A stretch of 64,000 nt of DNA from Saturnia japonica. Taxonomy: Eukaryota; Arthropoda; Insecta; Lepidoptera; Saturniidae. Location: assembly GCA_033032175.1 (NCBI GenBank), contig CM065304.1:29208653-29272652 (forward strand), written 5' to 3'. The first letter of the stretch is position 1, and each line of letters begins with the position of its first letter. Shown one piece after another: positions 1 through 13,788 of the stretch. Both the position numbers and the translations under genes were made by a program. The notes under the pieces were generated by a model. It did not search any database. It was not told where the DNA came from and worked only from the letters and a program-made list of their open reading frames with translations.

Positions 1-682
1 TCCAGACCAGAGTAACTTAGTAAGATGGGGGAAAGCCTCTGAAAAATCTTGCTATATTTGTGGTGAGGCAATAGGTACAGCCAGGCACTTATTAGTAGGA
101 TGCAAGGTGCTTCTTGATAGTAGTCACTACTCACGTCGCCATCATAGAGTACTTCAGTTCATACGTGAAGCAGTATGTCTTTCGTTAGGATAGACCATTA
201 ACAGGAGACAAATTAACTTTATAAAAGAAGGCTCAGGAGTAAATGCTAAAAGTAAGCCCTTTCCAATCCTAGGTTCTGCAGCTGATTGGACTATCTTATA
301 AAAAACATTTTATAATGTGGTTGTTTCGTCATCCAGACCAGACATATTTCTTTATTCTCGAGAAATCAAGCGTATAGTACCTGTAGAGCTTACTGTATCG
401 TGGGAAACTAATATACCTAAAGACCACGCAATAAAAATGAATAAATATTACGATCTATGTAACGAGTTAACCAAGAACGGCTTTGCGGTTAACTTACATG
501 CGGTGGAAGTGGGAGCGAAAGGTATTCCAGCGAAATCTCTCTATAACTTGCTAAAAGACCTAGGCCTGTTGAGAACTGCAGAAAGTTCTATTTTAGAACG
601 GGTATCTAAAGCAGCATTAACAGGCTCTTATCAATTCTGGCTTGGCAGGGAGGGTATCGTGGGCAGTCAAGGTGAGCGCTGA
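1..682 (+). pseudogene. 3' end of a non-LTR retrotransposon with restriction-like endonuclease, broken
   Basis: A single reading frame runs from base 2 to the TGA at 680-682, broken by a TAG at 191-193 and a TAA at 299-301. It first reads a zinc-knuckle pattern (CYICG, then HLLVGC) followed by SRRHHRV, and later RPDIFLYS and VELTVSWETNIP. A C-C-H-C knuckle followed by a PD...E motif is the C-terminal end of retrotransposons that use a restriction-like endonuclease (R2/R4/NeSL-type), where it nicks target DNA. The reverse transcriptase would lie left of the window. The two stops show the copy is dead. Family level is fairly sure; clade is not. Confidence 0.7.
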
Positions 683-830
683 TGTGCATCATAAGGGGGC
701 TCCTTAAACCTACACCTGGGTCGCAAGTCCCAAGGACTGCTCGTGTTCTCTCTGTCTGCTACACGATGGACCCGGCGCCCGCACGGTGATTCTATGGAAT
801 GCTAAGATGTTTGTCTCTGTAAAACATCCT

Positions 831-1105
831 TTCCTACTTTTTCTATAGTTTTTTGATAATTGGTCATTAAGTGAGACTTTTATCATGAAGAACTTTTATT
901 GTTTCAATCTTACAGCTGTACGAAGTCATAGATCTTATTAGTATTCGATATTAATTTCAACATTATATTTCAAGTCGTTTTCGGGAAAAGGGTCTTGACA
1001 CACAAATAGACGACTGTCTATCAATAAAGTTATCCTATATGGGTTCCGTTATATTATTATGGGGTACGGAATCCTACAAAGTGGTTCGAGCTAAAATGAT
1101 ACATA
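831..1105. repeat. dispersed repeat, 'gggttccgt' type
   Basis: The stretch with 'gtattcgatattaatttcaac' and 'gggttccgttatattattatgg' followed by 'tacggaatcc' recurs in related form at about 32610-32790 and more weakly at 28120-28290. The ending 'gggttccg...cggaatcc' has partial inverted symmetry. It looks like a degraded non-autonomous element; no coding potential is seen. Confidence 0.5.
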
Positions 1106-1511
1106 AAAACACACAATTTAGTACTAATTTGATTATAATAATGTAAGTATTATAAAAAATTATACAAATTATCAAACGTTCCATTTAATGTACAGATAAT
1201 GTAAATAATTGTATTAATATTACACAAGATTTATGTTATGTTATTATTTCTTAACGATGCAGGAAATTCAATGAGATCACCTTCGAATTTCTGAAAAAAA
1301 TAAATGTTACTTTTAAACAATTGCAGTTTATTTCAAATTTCATTGTATACAATTTAGTAAATAAAATTATTCAGTAATACTTTGAGCAGATTTAGCAGAA
1401 CAGCAAGTTTATATATATATTTTTTTTATAAATAAAGCTTTTTCTAAATGTATCTTTGTAATTATTGTAATAATACCTGAAATTGTATTATGACTTATTT
1501 GGTAATCGTAG

Positions 1512-2387
1512 TGTTGGCGACAGAACAGTTGTTTTTCGTGTCTTAGGTTAGGGTATTATGTGTTATTATTATATTTACGTGTTATATACTATGTGTTACG
1601 ATAAAATAGATTAATACTGACAATATTATAGAAAAATGTAAGCGAATAGGCTACATTACAAGTTGCATGTTATATATTAAGATGTATATAAACGATTATG
1701 TATTGTGTGTCACATATGTGAAAATATAACTAATATAGAATAGATTAACATATAGAGTAAGCCAATAGAGTAAGTATATCGAATATTATAGAGATTTTAC
1801 GAGCGGAAAATAGTGATGTCGCCCGTAAATTACATTGTTTTTGGCTTATGTACGGAATGTATACGTAATGTATATTATAAGTGAATATGTAATGGATAGG
1901 TAATTCAAAGAGGAACATTTTGATATATGACATGTGTACATAAAATATATAATGAGGGAAATATAAAGAGTTTAACAGGACAACCAAAGCGAAAAGTAAA
2001 GTTAAAACACGAAATAAACACGGAATAAAACGGGGCTCTCTTTACGGTCATTCCTCGAACCACTTAAGCTCGAAGAAGGGCTGTATTGGGCACGGTGCAA
2101 TTCAACGAGTCTACAAGTACAAGCAACGAGTAACTACAAGAAGAAAGCTTTGGTCGTCCTGCGAACAATCAACAAGATATCGACTTTCATTGAAGACCCG
2201 GCACCTCAAGCGGTCGTGCATTATTGCACCCCCCGGACCCCCTCACCACTAACATCACGCCGCCCACTGGCATCCGTACGGTGTCTACGAGACGGGCATC
2301 CGGCGCAACAAAACGCCCGTCCAAACCGGGGAAACGTCACACCCCCCCCCCTCCCTCTCGCAGAGGGGAAGTGACGCGTACCCAACA
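1512..2387 (+). mobile_element. solo LTR with 5-bp target site duplication
   Basis: The 876-bp segment begins TGTTGG and ends CCAACA, a perfect terminal inverted hexamer. It is bracketed by the same pentamer CGTAG at 1507-1511 and 2388-2392. Polyadenylation signals AATAAA occur at 2013-2018 and 2024-2029, followed by a GC-richer R/U5-like end with a C run at 2341-2352. No primer-binding site or gag/pol follows, so this is a solitary LTR left by recombination between two LTRs. TGTTGG...CCAACA and a 5-bp duplication fit BEL/Pao or Copia elements; the superfamily cannot be fixed without internal sequence. Orientation is from the AATAAA placement. Confidence 0.82.
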
Positions 2388-2392
2388 CGTAG

Positions 2393-3374
2393 TAAGTAGT
2401 AAGTAATATAATAATAGTACGTTGTCTTACTGTCCCTTAAGAAATGACTTTTTCTAAGCATTTAATATAACTAGCGGTCGCCCAATGATCGAAATTCGAC
2501 CAACGACTTATAAACAATGATTATTATATCACTTGCTGTCATTTTTCATTGAGTGACAATGTCAATATTTTGGGGGGTCTAAGTTCAATGGCACTGGTCA
2601 GTTTAGGATTCGCAGTATTAATTTATTTAATTTGATATATTAGTAACAGATATTATAGATAAATCTTAGCTTTCTGCACTCCTTCTCCATATAAACTTTA
2701 ACCATGCCTAATCTCACAGTCTTCCGTGAACGCAATACGCTTAAAAAGGGGTACAACATTTTTGCTTCACGTATTAATATAATCATGATGATGATATAGT
2801 TAATTCAACAATGAGAAAAAGATTCATCGATTGATGAATATTACTTTTGTAAAAACAAAAATTACACTTTTTTTATGTAATCATTAATAATATGGGATTA
2901 TTACATAAAAGAGACGATGATAACGTATAAAACTATATCGCACGCTGGCAGTACAGCGACATCTGCGAATAGATTATAGATTGGATTGCGACGCGGTGGT
3001 CATCGTTGGTGTTGGATTGCACGGTGATTACCATTAGGTACAATGCCATCATTTTGTCTCTGGTATAATTAAGAAATACTATCATACTAACAAGCTGTTT
3101 ATTGTAATTTATTTCTTATTTCATATTACCCAGCGCCTAGTACCTTACTATTTATTTATTATTGTTATTATAATTATTATTCAATATTCTTTTGATATAA
3201 TAAAATTTGTTACAAATATTTAAATAGTATTTAAATAGTTTCAGCTGTGAAATAGATAATATGTAAAATATTATATTCCAATTATTGCTCTCATGATGCT
3301 AACAAAATTTACAACTTCCTAAATATGTTAGAATATCAAATAATGTTTGCAAACAATTACTAATACTATTTTTA
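2393..3374. other. intergenic, no gene seen
   Basis: AT-rich DNA between the solo LTR and the 3' end of the symporter gene. No open frame with family resemblance, RNA gene or clear repeat was recognised. Confidence 0.5.
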
Positions 3375-6300
3375 TTACAACAACAATATTTTAAAGAAAT
3401 GATGTCTCATAAGGCATACAGTATATGTAGAGAGCGCTCGAAGTTGTTCCACCTCCCTGGCGTGCAATTCGATGTCATGCTGAGTGAGCCTTGGGCGGCG
3501 GCAGAGCGGGTGCTGCGTTGGCAGCCAACGATGTATCACTGGTGTTAATAAGCTCCGGTGCACCTATCAAATATAATAAAGAGACAAATATCTCAAGTAA
3601 AATATATGAAAAAAAATTATGATACTAATAGTATTATTAATTTGTATACTTTTCCCGCGGCTTTGTTCGCGTCATAATTATGTCCTATCTGTTTTAATTT
3701 GTAACTGAATTGCTAAATACCAATTTTCATAGTTACCTTTCAAAATGACATACAAATTTTTACCGCCTTAGGGGTTGAATTTTCAAAAACCTTTGCTCTG
3801 TATATATAAGTACTAGCTGGTATCCGCGACTTCGCCTGCGTATTGTTGGATATACACAAACTGATCTCGGAACACGAAAAACCCAAAATTCATAGATGAG
3901 TTTATTACTGTGTGTATGGTATTGTAATTATATGCAAAAAAAAACTCATTAATCGTCCCAATAAAACTTCAAAAACAATTAAAATCACCCTTTATTGTTG
4001 CGATTGCGGGCACGTCGCGATTCAATCATAAAATAAAACAGTACTGCGTAGTTAAAGATTTTATTTAAAAGTTAGTACTTTGCGCAGCATCTATATTATT
4101 CTTTTAATCTAGGGTATATCAATGTCAATAAATCAACGAATCAGTTGGTGCAGAAACCGATGTCATTTCACCATCACCGCACATACGTATTGGTGTTCCC
4201 CTATTCTCATTGCTTAAAGTTTAAGTTTTATTTTCTCTACAAAAAATAGCCTACGTCTTTTCCCAAGGTTCAATCTATCTCTATACCAAAATTCATCAAA
4301 ATTAGTGTACGATTTAGGCATGAAAACATAGTAGACAAACTGACAGATAGATTTACTTTCACATTTATAATATTAGGATGGATTATTTTGAAAACATTTT
4401 CTTAATTTTACCTAGGTTGTTTCGAAAATTGTTAGCCACAGAATAAATACAATCTCCCTTTTCCTGAAACTATTTCGAATTGACAGCTAATTTAAATACA
4501 AATGCCTTTGGTGAAAATCATTACCCATGTGTAGTTATTAAAAAAAAAAAATTATAGTTTATATGGCACTCTTCTTTGTTTGCAAACATGAACGTCTCGT
4601 GGGAAGCTTCTCATGCTATGATTTTTTATGATTATAAACAAGGGTTACTCTTCTAGGAATCTCACGAAAATTTACAATCTGCATTTGGGGAGTCTGCTCC
4701 TGTGTTAGGAATAGTTACTTATTGCTTTCGTGAATTTAAAATTGGTCCAGGAATCCTTAACGATGACCTCAGACCTGGCCGACCTACAACTGCGGTAACT
4801 CATGAAAATTTCATCAGGGTGGGGATATTGCGGGGGAATAGACACAATAACATCGAGAGATTCAAGCTGAATAGAAGATTGAATCTTGGGGAGGGGGGGG
4901 GGTTTCTACTATCTTGCATGAATACCTTAAAATTAGGAAGGTTGTTTCGCTATGGATACCTATTTCTCTTACCGAAGAGTAAAAATCTCGTCGTGTTCAT
5001 TGGTGAAAATTTATGCTAGAAAAGTTTGAAGGAGGAACTTCACAAAACGTATCCTACATCCTTACAACTGACGCAACTTCGATGTAAAGCTACAATCCTC
5101 TCACGAAGCAACAATCCACGCATTGGATGTTTGAAGAAGACGAGTTACCCATAAAAGTTGTTCGCGGTCGTATCATTAATAAAAAAAATGATGCAGTTTT
5201 TTTGCAACGCAAATGGACCAGTTGCAATAATTCCACTGGAAGATCGTAGAACAAATACTAGTGAATGGTGTTCCGAAGTTTGTCTGCCTCTCAAGCTTTC
5301 GGCGAATTAAATAGTGACATTCAGGAAAGGTGTCCGTGGCATTCTTTTCCACAGATGCTAGAACCATGGACTATTTGAATACTTTTGGGTACAAACGTTC
5401 CCCATTCTCCGTACAGTCCAGATTTTATTTCTCACGATAAATAAAATGCTTCGTGAGCGTAAATTTAACACTAGAGAAGAGGCTGTCGAAAAATTTTGGC
5501 GGTTATTTTTCGACCACCTGCAACATACATTTTTTAATTGTTTCGAAATCTGGTTCATCTGAATGCATAAGTGCATTGGGGTTGGAGGGGAATATTTTGG
5601 AAAGCTATAAATAAACTTTATTCATATTTCTCTAACAATTTTTCGAATAGCCCACGTATATATTTTTTACCTTAAGTAAGATTCATTCACCCCGTTCCTT
5701 TTGTTAGTGTAAGTAAGAACAAAATTGTACCCCCTGAGCCTAAACCTGAATATGTAATATTCGAACGACTAAAGTAACTATATGTATGTTTAAAAAAAAG
5801 GTTCTAATTTAAAAAATACCTTCAGCAAATTAATGTATTTGTATCAAACACTTGTATATACAATAAGCCGTTTAAATGTAGTAAAAAAATTAATATTAAT
5901 GGTTAATATAACAAAATGTATCTCACCATAGCCGGATCGTTGTTTTGTGTGAAATAAGACACGAGGCCGCCAACAATAATGCAAACAACCATCCCAATTA
6001 ACGTGTAGTATAAGTAACTCAACTTGTACAGAATGAATGTACCTGACCTGTATAATATGTAACATTCTGTAACTAAAAATAAACAGAAACTCGACACTGG
6101 CTACTATTATTGAATGAATTACGTCAGGTCTAGATTAGTTCGTTTTACGTTTATTCAACAACGAATTACAATGGCGTAACAACCGAAAGTGGATCTTGGA
6201 CCCCGACAGACACTACCATCTACGTCTACATTGCGTCGTCTCCCGCCACTCATCCGCTTGGTGTTCTCGTAAGTCTTTTTCAACAGATAACCTTTTTGGC

Positions 6301-9300
6301 TTTTCGATCCTCCGCCAATCTCTCAATATGACCGAGCCATCGACACAACAATATCATGCTTTTTCACCTTTGTAGGTTCAGTGTGTTACCACAATCGCAC
6401 CTCATTAGTGTTGAAGTGGCCGAAGATGGTAGCATACTAAACCTAGAGGAACTGGCTCCCAAATGCATCTTTTTGGCGACAGACCTTCTACTTGGGACTG
6501 GTAGCTCTCACTAAGCGGGCTTGACAAAATAACTTATCACCAAGCTATAGTTTCATCAGGATATTTTTATTCACCTAAAATTCAAGCTCATTGTACCTAC
6601 GTCAATCAACATGATTTATAACTAAATGTGTCATTATCATTTCATAGCTCCTAACAGTTTATCTCACAATGAAAATAGTTCGACATTGTCTAGGCTTAAT
6701 CAGATATACCTACAAACGATTTGTATTTTGTAATAGGTTGAAAAAAATTAAAACATTTACGGCAACGTCGTTAATTAACATCAGGTAAGATTATGGTCTA
6801 TTCTGGAATTCTATATAAAAACTATCCCATTGCTCGGCAGAGGGTTTTATGCACAGACACAAAGGATGGAAGATGTGCCTACATGGTTATTAGAAAATCC
6901 ATCTAGATTACGACAATACGATGGGCTACAATTTATTATAATACCTGTCCATCAAATGTAATTTAGTTGAGTTGTCGAAATAACATAAAACATAATAATA
7001 ATAAAAAAGAAATCTGATCGGACCTATTGAAATCCTCATTGTCTATGACGGGCACGGAAGTCGGTGAATCCGTGTAATTTCCAGTGCATCCAGACGTAGA
7101 GACTGGTTTCGGAACGATATATATTTCACCACGTAGCATTGCAGCTTGAGTGCCGAGAGATATCCACCCAACAAATAATGTTGATGTTATGCCACCAGAT
7201 AGTGCACCCTACAAACCAAAAAAAATTGACAATAATAGTAATAATAAACACGAATATTATATGAATAGAGAAATTATTTCTTCAAAGAAAGAAATAAAAT
7301 TCAAAATTCAAAAATAAAAAAAACATCCCAGACATCGACATGATAATATTATATATTATATGGAAGCACAGAGGGGGGAGTCATTTTCGGACATCACTAT
7401 TATTCACATAATGATCCACCCTATAATAACCTTTTCACAGTAAAACCGGCTTGATATGGTCCTTGAACTTGTCCGGTAAATCAGTAATATGCTTCGGGAT
7501 CTTATTATAGAACGGTGTTATGTTACCAAAAAATTTTTGATTAGTCTTATTAAGTCTAAAACAAGATACGACTAATTTATATATACTTGTAGGTATTAAA
7601 AGACAATTAAAAAAGGCAACTTCAATGATTTTAAAAAGTTTTGTGATGTATCTTCGAAGGTCAAGGTCCAATACCAATGAAATTAATATAGGTATCCTTG
7701 ACGTATTCCCTAGAAAAGCATCCAAATCGGCTCATAAACAAAGAAGAATTTTTCGAAGTCGCTTAAAACCGTGTTGGTCCTTTTCTAGCTTGTCAAAGTT
7801 TTTAGAAGTGTTTTTATCGTTGGACAAACATTCAAACGTACTCAAATATAAAACTACTGAAACTACAAGATTAAATTTCTGTCGATAAAGATCTTATTTA
7901 CATGCACAAAATACATATATCTATTCTATTTAAGCCAATAATGTTTTATAAATAGATGCGTTATACTCGCACTAACGGCAATTTAAAACGGTAAATAAGC
8001 ATGTTGAAACAAAACAAATAGGTAATCACAGTGCAAGGCGGAAACTCTGTTGTAAAAAAAAGATAAAAGTTGTGAAGTGGATGGAGGCAATTAACCACGT
8101 TTTACTGCATACAAAGAGCGTCGATACCGTATTTAATTATAAAATATCATTGATTTAAGCCGTGAGAAGGAGTTAAATGGTATCATAATTACCGTAGCAT
8201 TAATCCATGGTAAAAACAGTCCCATGGAAAACAAACCCAGAAGACTTCCCGCCGTGATCCCTGCCAAACTTTTCCCAGCCTGGATGAGCGCACCCATATG
8301 CTCCACTAAAAATACCAACGCTACACAAATTCCACCTGTTGATAAACTACAATTTAATTCAGTTTTGATATCTAGTTTAAATTTATACGAAAATTAGTAT
8401 GCTCATCAAAAATATATAATAAAAGAAAGTATTGTAATACTTAACATTTAATACGTTTTATACTGAAATAATATTATGAATTATGATTTTTTTTAATGAA
8501 ATTTAATATATTAGGTCTTTACCTATGAAATTGCCGTTTTGTATGAAAAAATTTAAACGAATTTTTTTAATGTATTTTTTATTTGTATTAACCGAAGTAA
8601 TCACGATGCAATCAATGCATCTTTGCTAGTGCAGTGGCAGTTTATTGATGCCCTTCTTAAAAAATCAGCTGGACGGGAGGCAACAAATTCTTCAAAGGCA
8701 TTTTGTACTTCCTCTCGGGTATTGAATTTTTTTTCCGCCAAGGAGTTATCCAAATTCTGGAAAAAGTAGTAGTCTGTAGGCGCAAGGTCTGATAAGTAGG
8801 GCGGATGACGGAGAACTTCCAACCCCAGTTCTTGCAACTTGGAGACCGTCTGTTGTGCAGTATGAGGTCGCGCGTTTTCGTGCAGGAGCAGCGGAGACGA
8901 GCGATTGACCAATGCTGGTTGGAGATGTGCCAGCTTCTCCATCACTGTGTTCAGTTCTTCACAGTACACATCTGCAGTAATGCTCACTCCGTTTGGTAAG
9001 AAACTGTGATGAATCACACCGGCGCTAGACCACCAAACAGTGACCATCACTTTTATAGTGGTAAGTTTTCGTTTAAGGCATTGTTTATGTGCTGAACCAG
9101 GATCCAACTAACTTGCTGAGCGCTTGCAGTTATCAAACAGAATCAATTTTTCATCGCAGGTAACAATGCGGTTCAAAATTCCTTCATTTGTGTGTCTGTT
9201 GAGCAGAACAAGGCACGCCTCGACGCGTACTTCGCGCTGGCGATCATTGAGTTCGCGGGGCACCTATTTTTCAAGCTTTTTTACCTTGCCAATTTGACGC

Positions 9301-12300
9301 AAATGGACCATTATTGTTTTGACGCTAACGTCGAAAGCTGCTGCTAATTCAGCCGTAGATTGGGTATCATCAGCTTCCACAATCGCCTTTAATTCGTCAT
9401 TGTCGACCAAAGTCTTCGGACGACCGCGAGGTTCATTTTTCAGGTCGAAATTCCCAGACCGGAAGCGAGCAAACCAATAACAGGTGGTGCGTTGGTTTGT
9501 AGTGTTAGCTCCGTAAACGTCGTTGATGTTGCGTGCCGCTTGTGCCGCGTTGCTGCCACGACGGTACTCATATTCCATAATTACTCGAATTTTTAACGTA
9601 TCCATGATGACAAAAAAGATTGATATGCGATGAAAATGTAACACTAATCAATAAACAAATGACTACTTTTGGAAAAAGAATTCCATATTTTTAAAATAAA
9701 ATTTACAATAACTATAAACCTACAAAAAAAAATCTTAAACATGTCTTAAATTCTAGTGGATAACTTCGTTATAATATAAAAAGACCTAGAAGATAGAAAT
9801 GAGATACAAACCCACTATAACAACAATTATTTTCATAATAAAACTGGCTTTCTTTTCCGAAATAGGTTTGTTGTATGCCGGTCTAATTAAATCTTCAAAT
9901 ATAACTCCGCACATTGAATTTAAACCAGTGGACATAGAACTAAAAAATAAATTCATGATAATTATTCTATTTGGTAGATAGTTTAATTGTATTTAATAAA
10001 AATTGGTCAATGTCAGCACCTTCGGGAGTCGCGTCAATTCATATGAGCTCAAATACCACTGCTATATGCTATTAAGAGACAGCATCGTGATGCAAACATA
10101 GTATTGCGGTAGAGCTTAATAACGTCTATCGGTTTATAGTATCAGTTATATTTTAGAGTCAGCCTCATTTCTAGGCTTATCGTTCTACCAACTACTATCA
10201 AATTCTCACTTAACATCAATCAAAATTGTTGTCAAATGTTATCATAAAAAAAACAAATACCTTAAAGCAGCACTGAAAACACCGCTCATGAAAATTCCCG
10301 GTAGAGCTGGTATCGAACCCGTTATAGCCATCACGAAATAAGGTAACAATTGATCACTTTTTCTAATAGCGCCTATCGTTAGGGGATCGCAAGTTGCAAA
10401 AGTTGCATAGATAACCAATCCCGTATAACAGCATAACGATACGATTATAAATATACCAGCTGCCATTATAAAAATTGTTCTGAAACAAAATATATCTTTC
10501 AAAACTTAATCGCGAATCACTAAACAACAAGTTCCAGGAGATTAGTATTTTAACTTTGCCCTCCCAATACATCTTTGTTAAGTTAATGTATCTTTGTAAA
10601 AACTTAGACAATCTGGATTTTATTATATTATTATGTATATTAATATTTTGCTAATATTAGAAATACAGATAAGTTAGTCGTACCGTGTTTTAGACTTAGT
10701 AAAGACTAATTAAAGTTTTTTATGTAATAGTGTTAGGTTCTATAACAAGATCCCGCAGCACATTACTGATTTTCCTGATAACAAATTCAAGGATCGGGTT
10801 TTACTGTCAACAGGTTAAATTATTGTAGGGTGGATCATTATGTGAATTATAGTGATGTCTGGAAGTAACTCTCTCTGTGCATCCACTAAATTATTATTAT
10901 TGTACCTGTTATTTTAAACACTTGTTCTGTTGAAAAAAAAGATAAACCCGATCGAGTTTCTTACCGGTTCTTCTCGATGTCTGGGATATTTTCCGAACCG
11001 GCAGTAGTTTTGACGTTCACAAGAGCCTTCTTAGGGTCTAAATTGAATAAAGATTATTTTAATTTTTGATAATAATTGACTTCTGTCGATAGGCTAACAA
11101 TATCTCTCCCAAACAGCTTAATTTATGTATTACGTACAAATACTAGAGGTACCGGCGTGTTTTATGTGTTTAGCAAAGCGTGTTCGCCATGTCGTACCAT
11201 GGACAACAAGTTAAAAAAAAAATGTTTCTTTGTATGATTAGTAGAAATTGAAATACTACGCACGCCAACAGATGTAATTTGAATTATTTTTTAAATAATT
11301 AGATACTATTAGGTTATTAATTTAAATTTCAACATTCCAAACATTTGCGAAATACCAAGCAAGAATTTTTGCAATAGTTTACTTTTGATATCTGCTAAAC
11401 ATACAAATATGTGAAAACAGTACCCCAATAAATATATTTAAACGTTATGCTAATTAATTAAAATTTTAAGCGTTTCGTGTTATATTTATAGAATTTACAC
11501 AAAACATCGTGCAATTTTATACGTTAAAATTTTTGACAAAAATTACGCTGCTGTTCGGGGTTTAAAACGAAAGACTTCCTCTTACATTCGAGCACGTTTT
11601 AAAGATGGTAAAGCTAGACAGCGCTGCATCATGGCTTGATTGACGGAGCAGGAGGCCAACCAACTAAAATAATTTCCGAATACTGTCGTCCAAAACGTAT
11701 GCCGGATCGTGGGGTCTATATCCATACTGTAAAATAAAATTGGAGAGCATGCTGTTAGCGGTATTGCAACGATGAAAAGTGGTGTGTAAATTCTAAAATA
11801 CTTCGTTTAAGCACAAAATAAAACTTTAATAAATTATTAATTTTATAAGGTACGGATATTCTAGTTATAAGATTTCTGAATAATAAATTCAGCGTCATTT
11901 TCAGTTAATTCAAGGTCGAAATTTATTTTTAGGTCCCTTCTATAAGTTTCTGTAGAATTTAAGGCTATGTTTCTTGCGCGTGTATGTAATGTGTTGACAT
12001 TTGCCTAAATTAATATTCAAAAGATTTAGTGAGCACTACTCACATAATCTATTTAAATCTAATTGCAGTTTGTTATAGTCATCTATTTGCATGAATATTT
12101 TAGTGTTATCACCATACACAGAGAACCTTGCGTAATGAAACCGGGAACCAATCTTACTCACGTATACAAATCTGTACTTATCTGTCGAGATTAGATAGAT
12201 AACTAGAATTCTATTATACCAAGGTGGATAATTATGAAATAATATAATCAGAATAAGAACTAAAATTTTTGATCGTTTTATAGATTACAGAACCTACATA

Positions 12301-13755
12301 AATGCAACCATGTCAATCAATATTTAATCATGTTCAAGACTCTGTATTTCTACGTTATGGAAGACATGCCTGCCTCAACTGCTCGCGCCCTATTACATGG
12401 GACCTAAAAGAAAACATACACGGCGAACTGTGGATATACATTGGTACACCACTGCCTAACCCTTCGGGGATATAGGCGTGATGGTATGTATGCATATATG
12501 GAAGACATCTCAAGTTTAGAAAGTTCAAGGTTACTTTTTATTTCTAACCGAAAATGAACAATTTTTTTTATTACACTAAGCAGACATAGGTGGTTGTCAG
12601 GTGTAGTGTCGATGATTGGCGACGAATCGGTAAACTTGTTAGCGGTGAAGGGTACCGTTATCAGTGGCTCATTCGAATAGTTTTGGGACACACTTAAGCC
12701 CCTGTTGTGTTTGAGCCCAGTATCGTACGTTAATTTAGAGTGTAATTAGACTTTCGTCTTGAGCCACTGCGGTATCATGGATGAGAAGATATTACGTAGC
12801 TTCCCAAATCTGCCCAACCGAGTTGGATTCGACGATTGACCTCTTTCTCGATTTTTTTTAAGCTAACTTGCAAAATAGATCCATCTAACTGGGTAGTTTG
12901 TCCCAGGTAAACATAATCATTAACTACTCCAAGTGTAGAGTCTCTGATCTTCACGGGACCTGATGCTGTATGGACGTTCGACATGATCTTCATCTTGTCC
13001 ATGTTAATTTAAAAAACATTCTAAAACCTTGAAAACATCTTCCAGTGCAGAGGTGAACAGTTTAGGAGAGATGGAGAGATAACCTCTCCTTGTCTGACTT
13101 CCCGCTGCAACAAGATTATGTTTTGCCAGTGATGGCATATGGTGCTTAGACGTGGTCGCTAGTTATAGGCCTGATAAGTAAGTTCAAGGTCTCTTAAAGG
13201 GCTGTTCTCAAAACTTCTCTGCGTGATCGAATCAGAAGTGAGCAGATCCGCAGAAGAACCAAAGCCACCGACATGCGACATAGCCCTACGAATAGCTAGA
13301 CTTAAGTAGCAGTAGGTGGGGTACGTAGTTCGTAGAACGGATGGCCGATAGGGCCAATGAGTTCTCGAGTGGCGGCCACGAATTGGAAGAAGCAGCGTGG
13401 GCACAATCTGCCACAAGGTGGACCGACGACCTGGTGAAGGTTGCAGGAAGCCGCTGGATGCGGGCAGGACAAAACAGTTGGATGTTTGGAGGAAGCCTAT
13501 GTCCAGCAATGAACATATTTTGGCTGATGATGATGAATATTTCTTACATATGGAACAATTTATTTTGTCTTAATTTTATATCCCTTCAAATGCAGCATTT
13601 CATACTTCATAATTCGGAACATGAAATGCTGAAAAATGGTACCTCCAATGAGCAATGCAGGAGTGAAGGTGTAATATAGTATTATACACGAAATTTATAA
13701 ATATTAATAACTAACTATGCATTGTCAAGAAGTAATCATTTCTTGTTTATAATAA

Positions 13756-13788
<33 letters not shown>

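Noticed and set aside
2150..2406. Two overlapping plus-strand frames rich in Pro and Arg
   Set aside because: They lie within the U5-like end of the solo LTR, and the C-run gives open frames without coding meaning.
9799..9981. Plus-strand open frame of 60 codons
   Set aside because: It is the opposite-strand shadow of SLC5 exon 8 (9939-9812), which has splice sites, phase and the STGLNS family motif.
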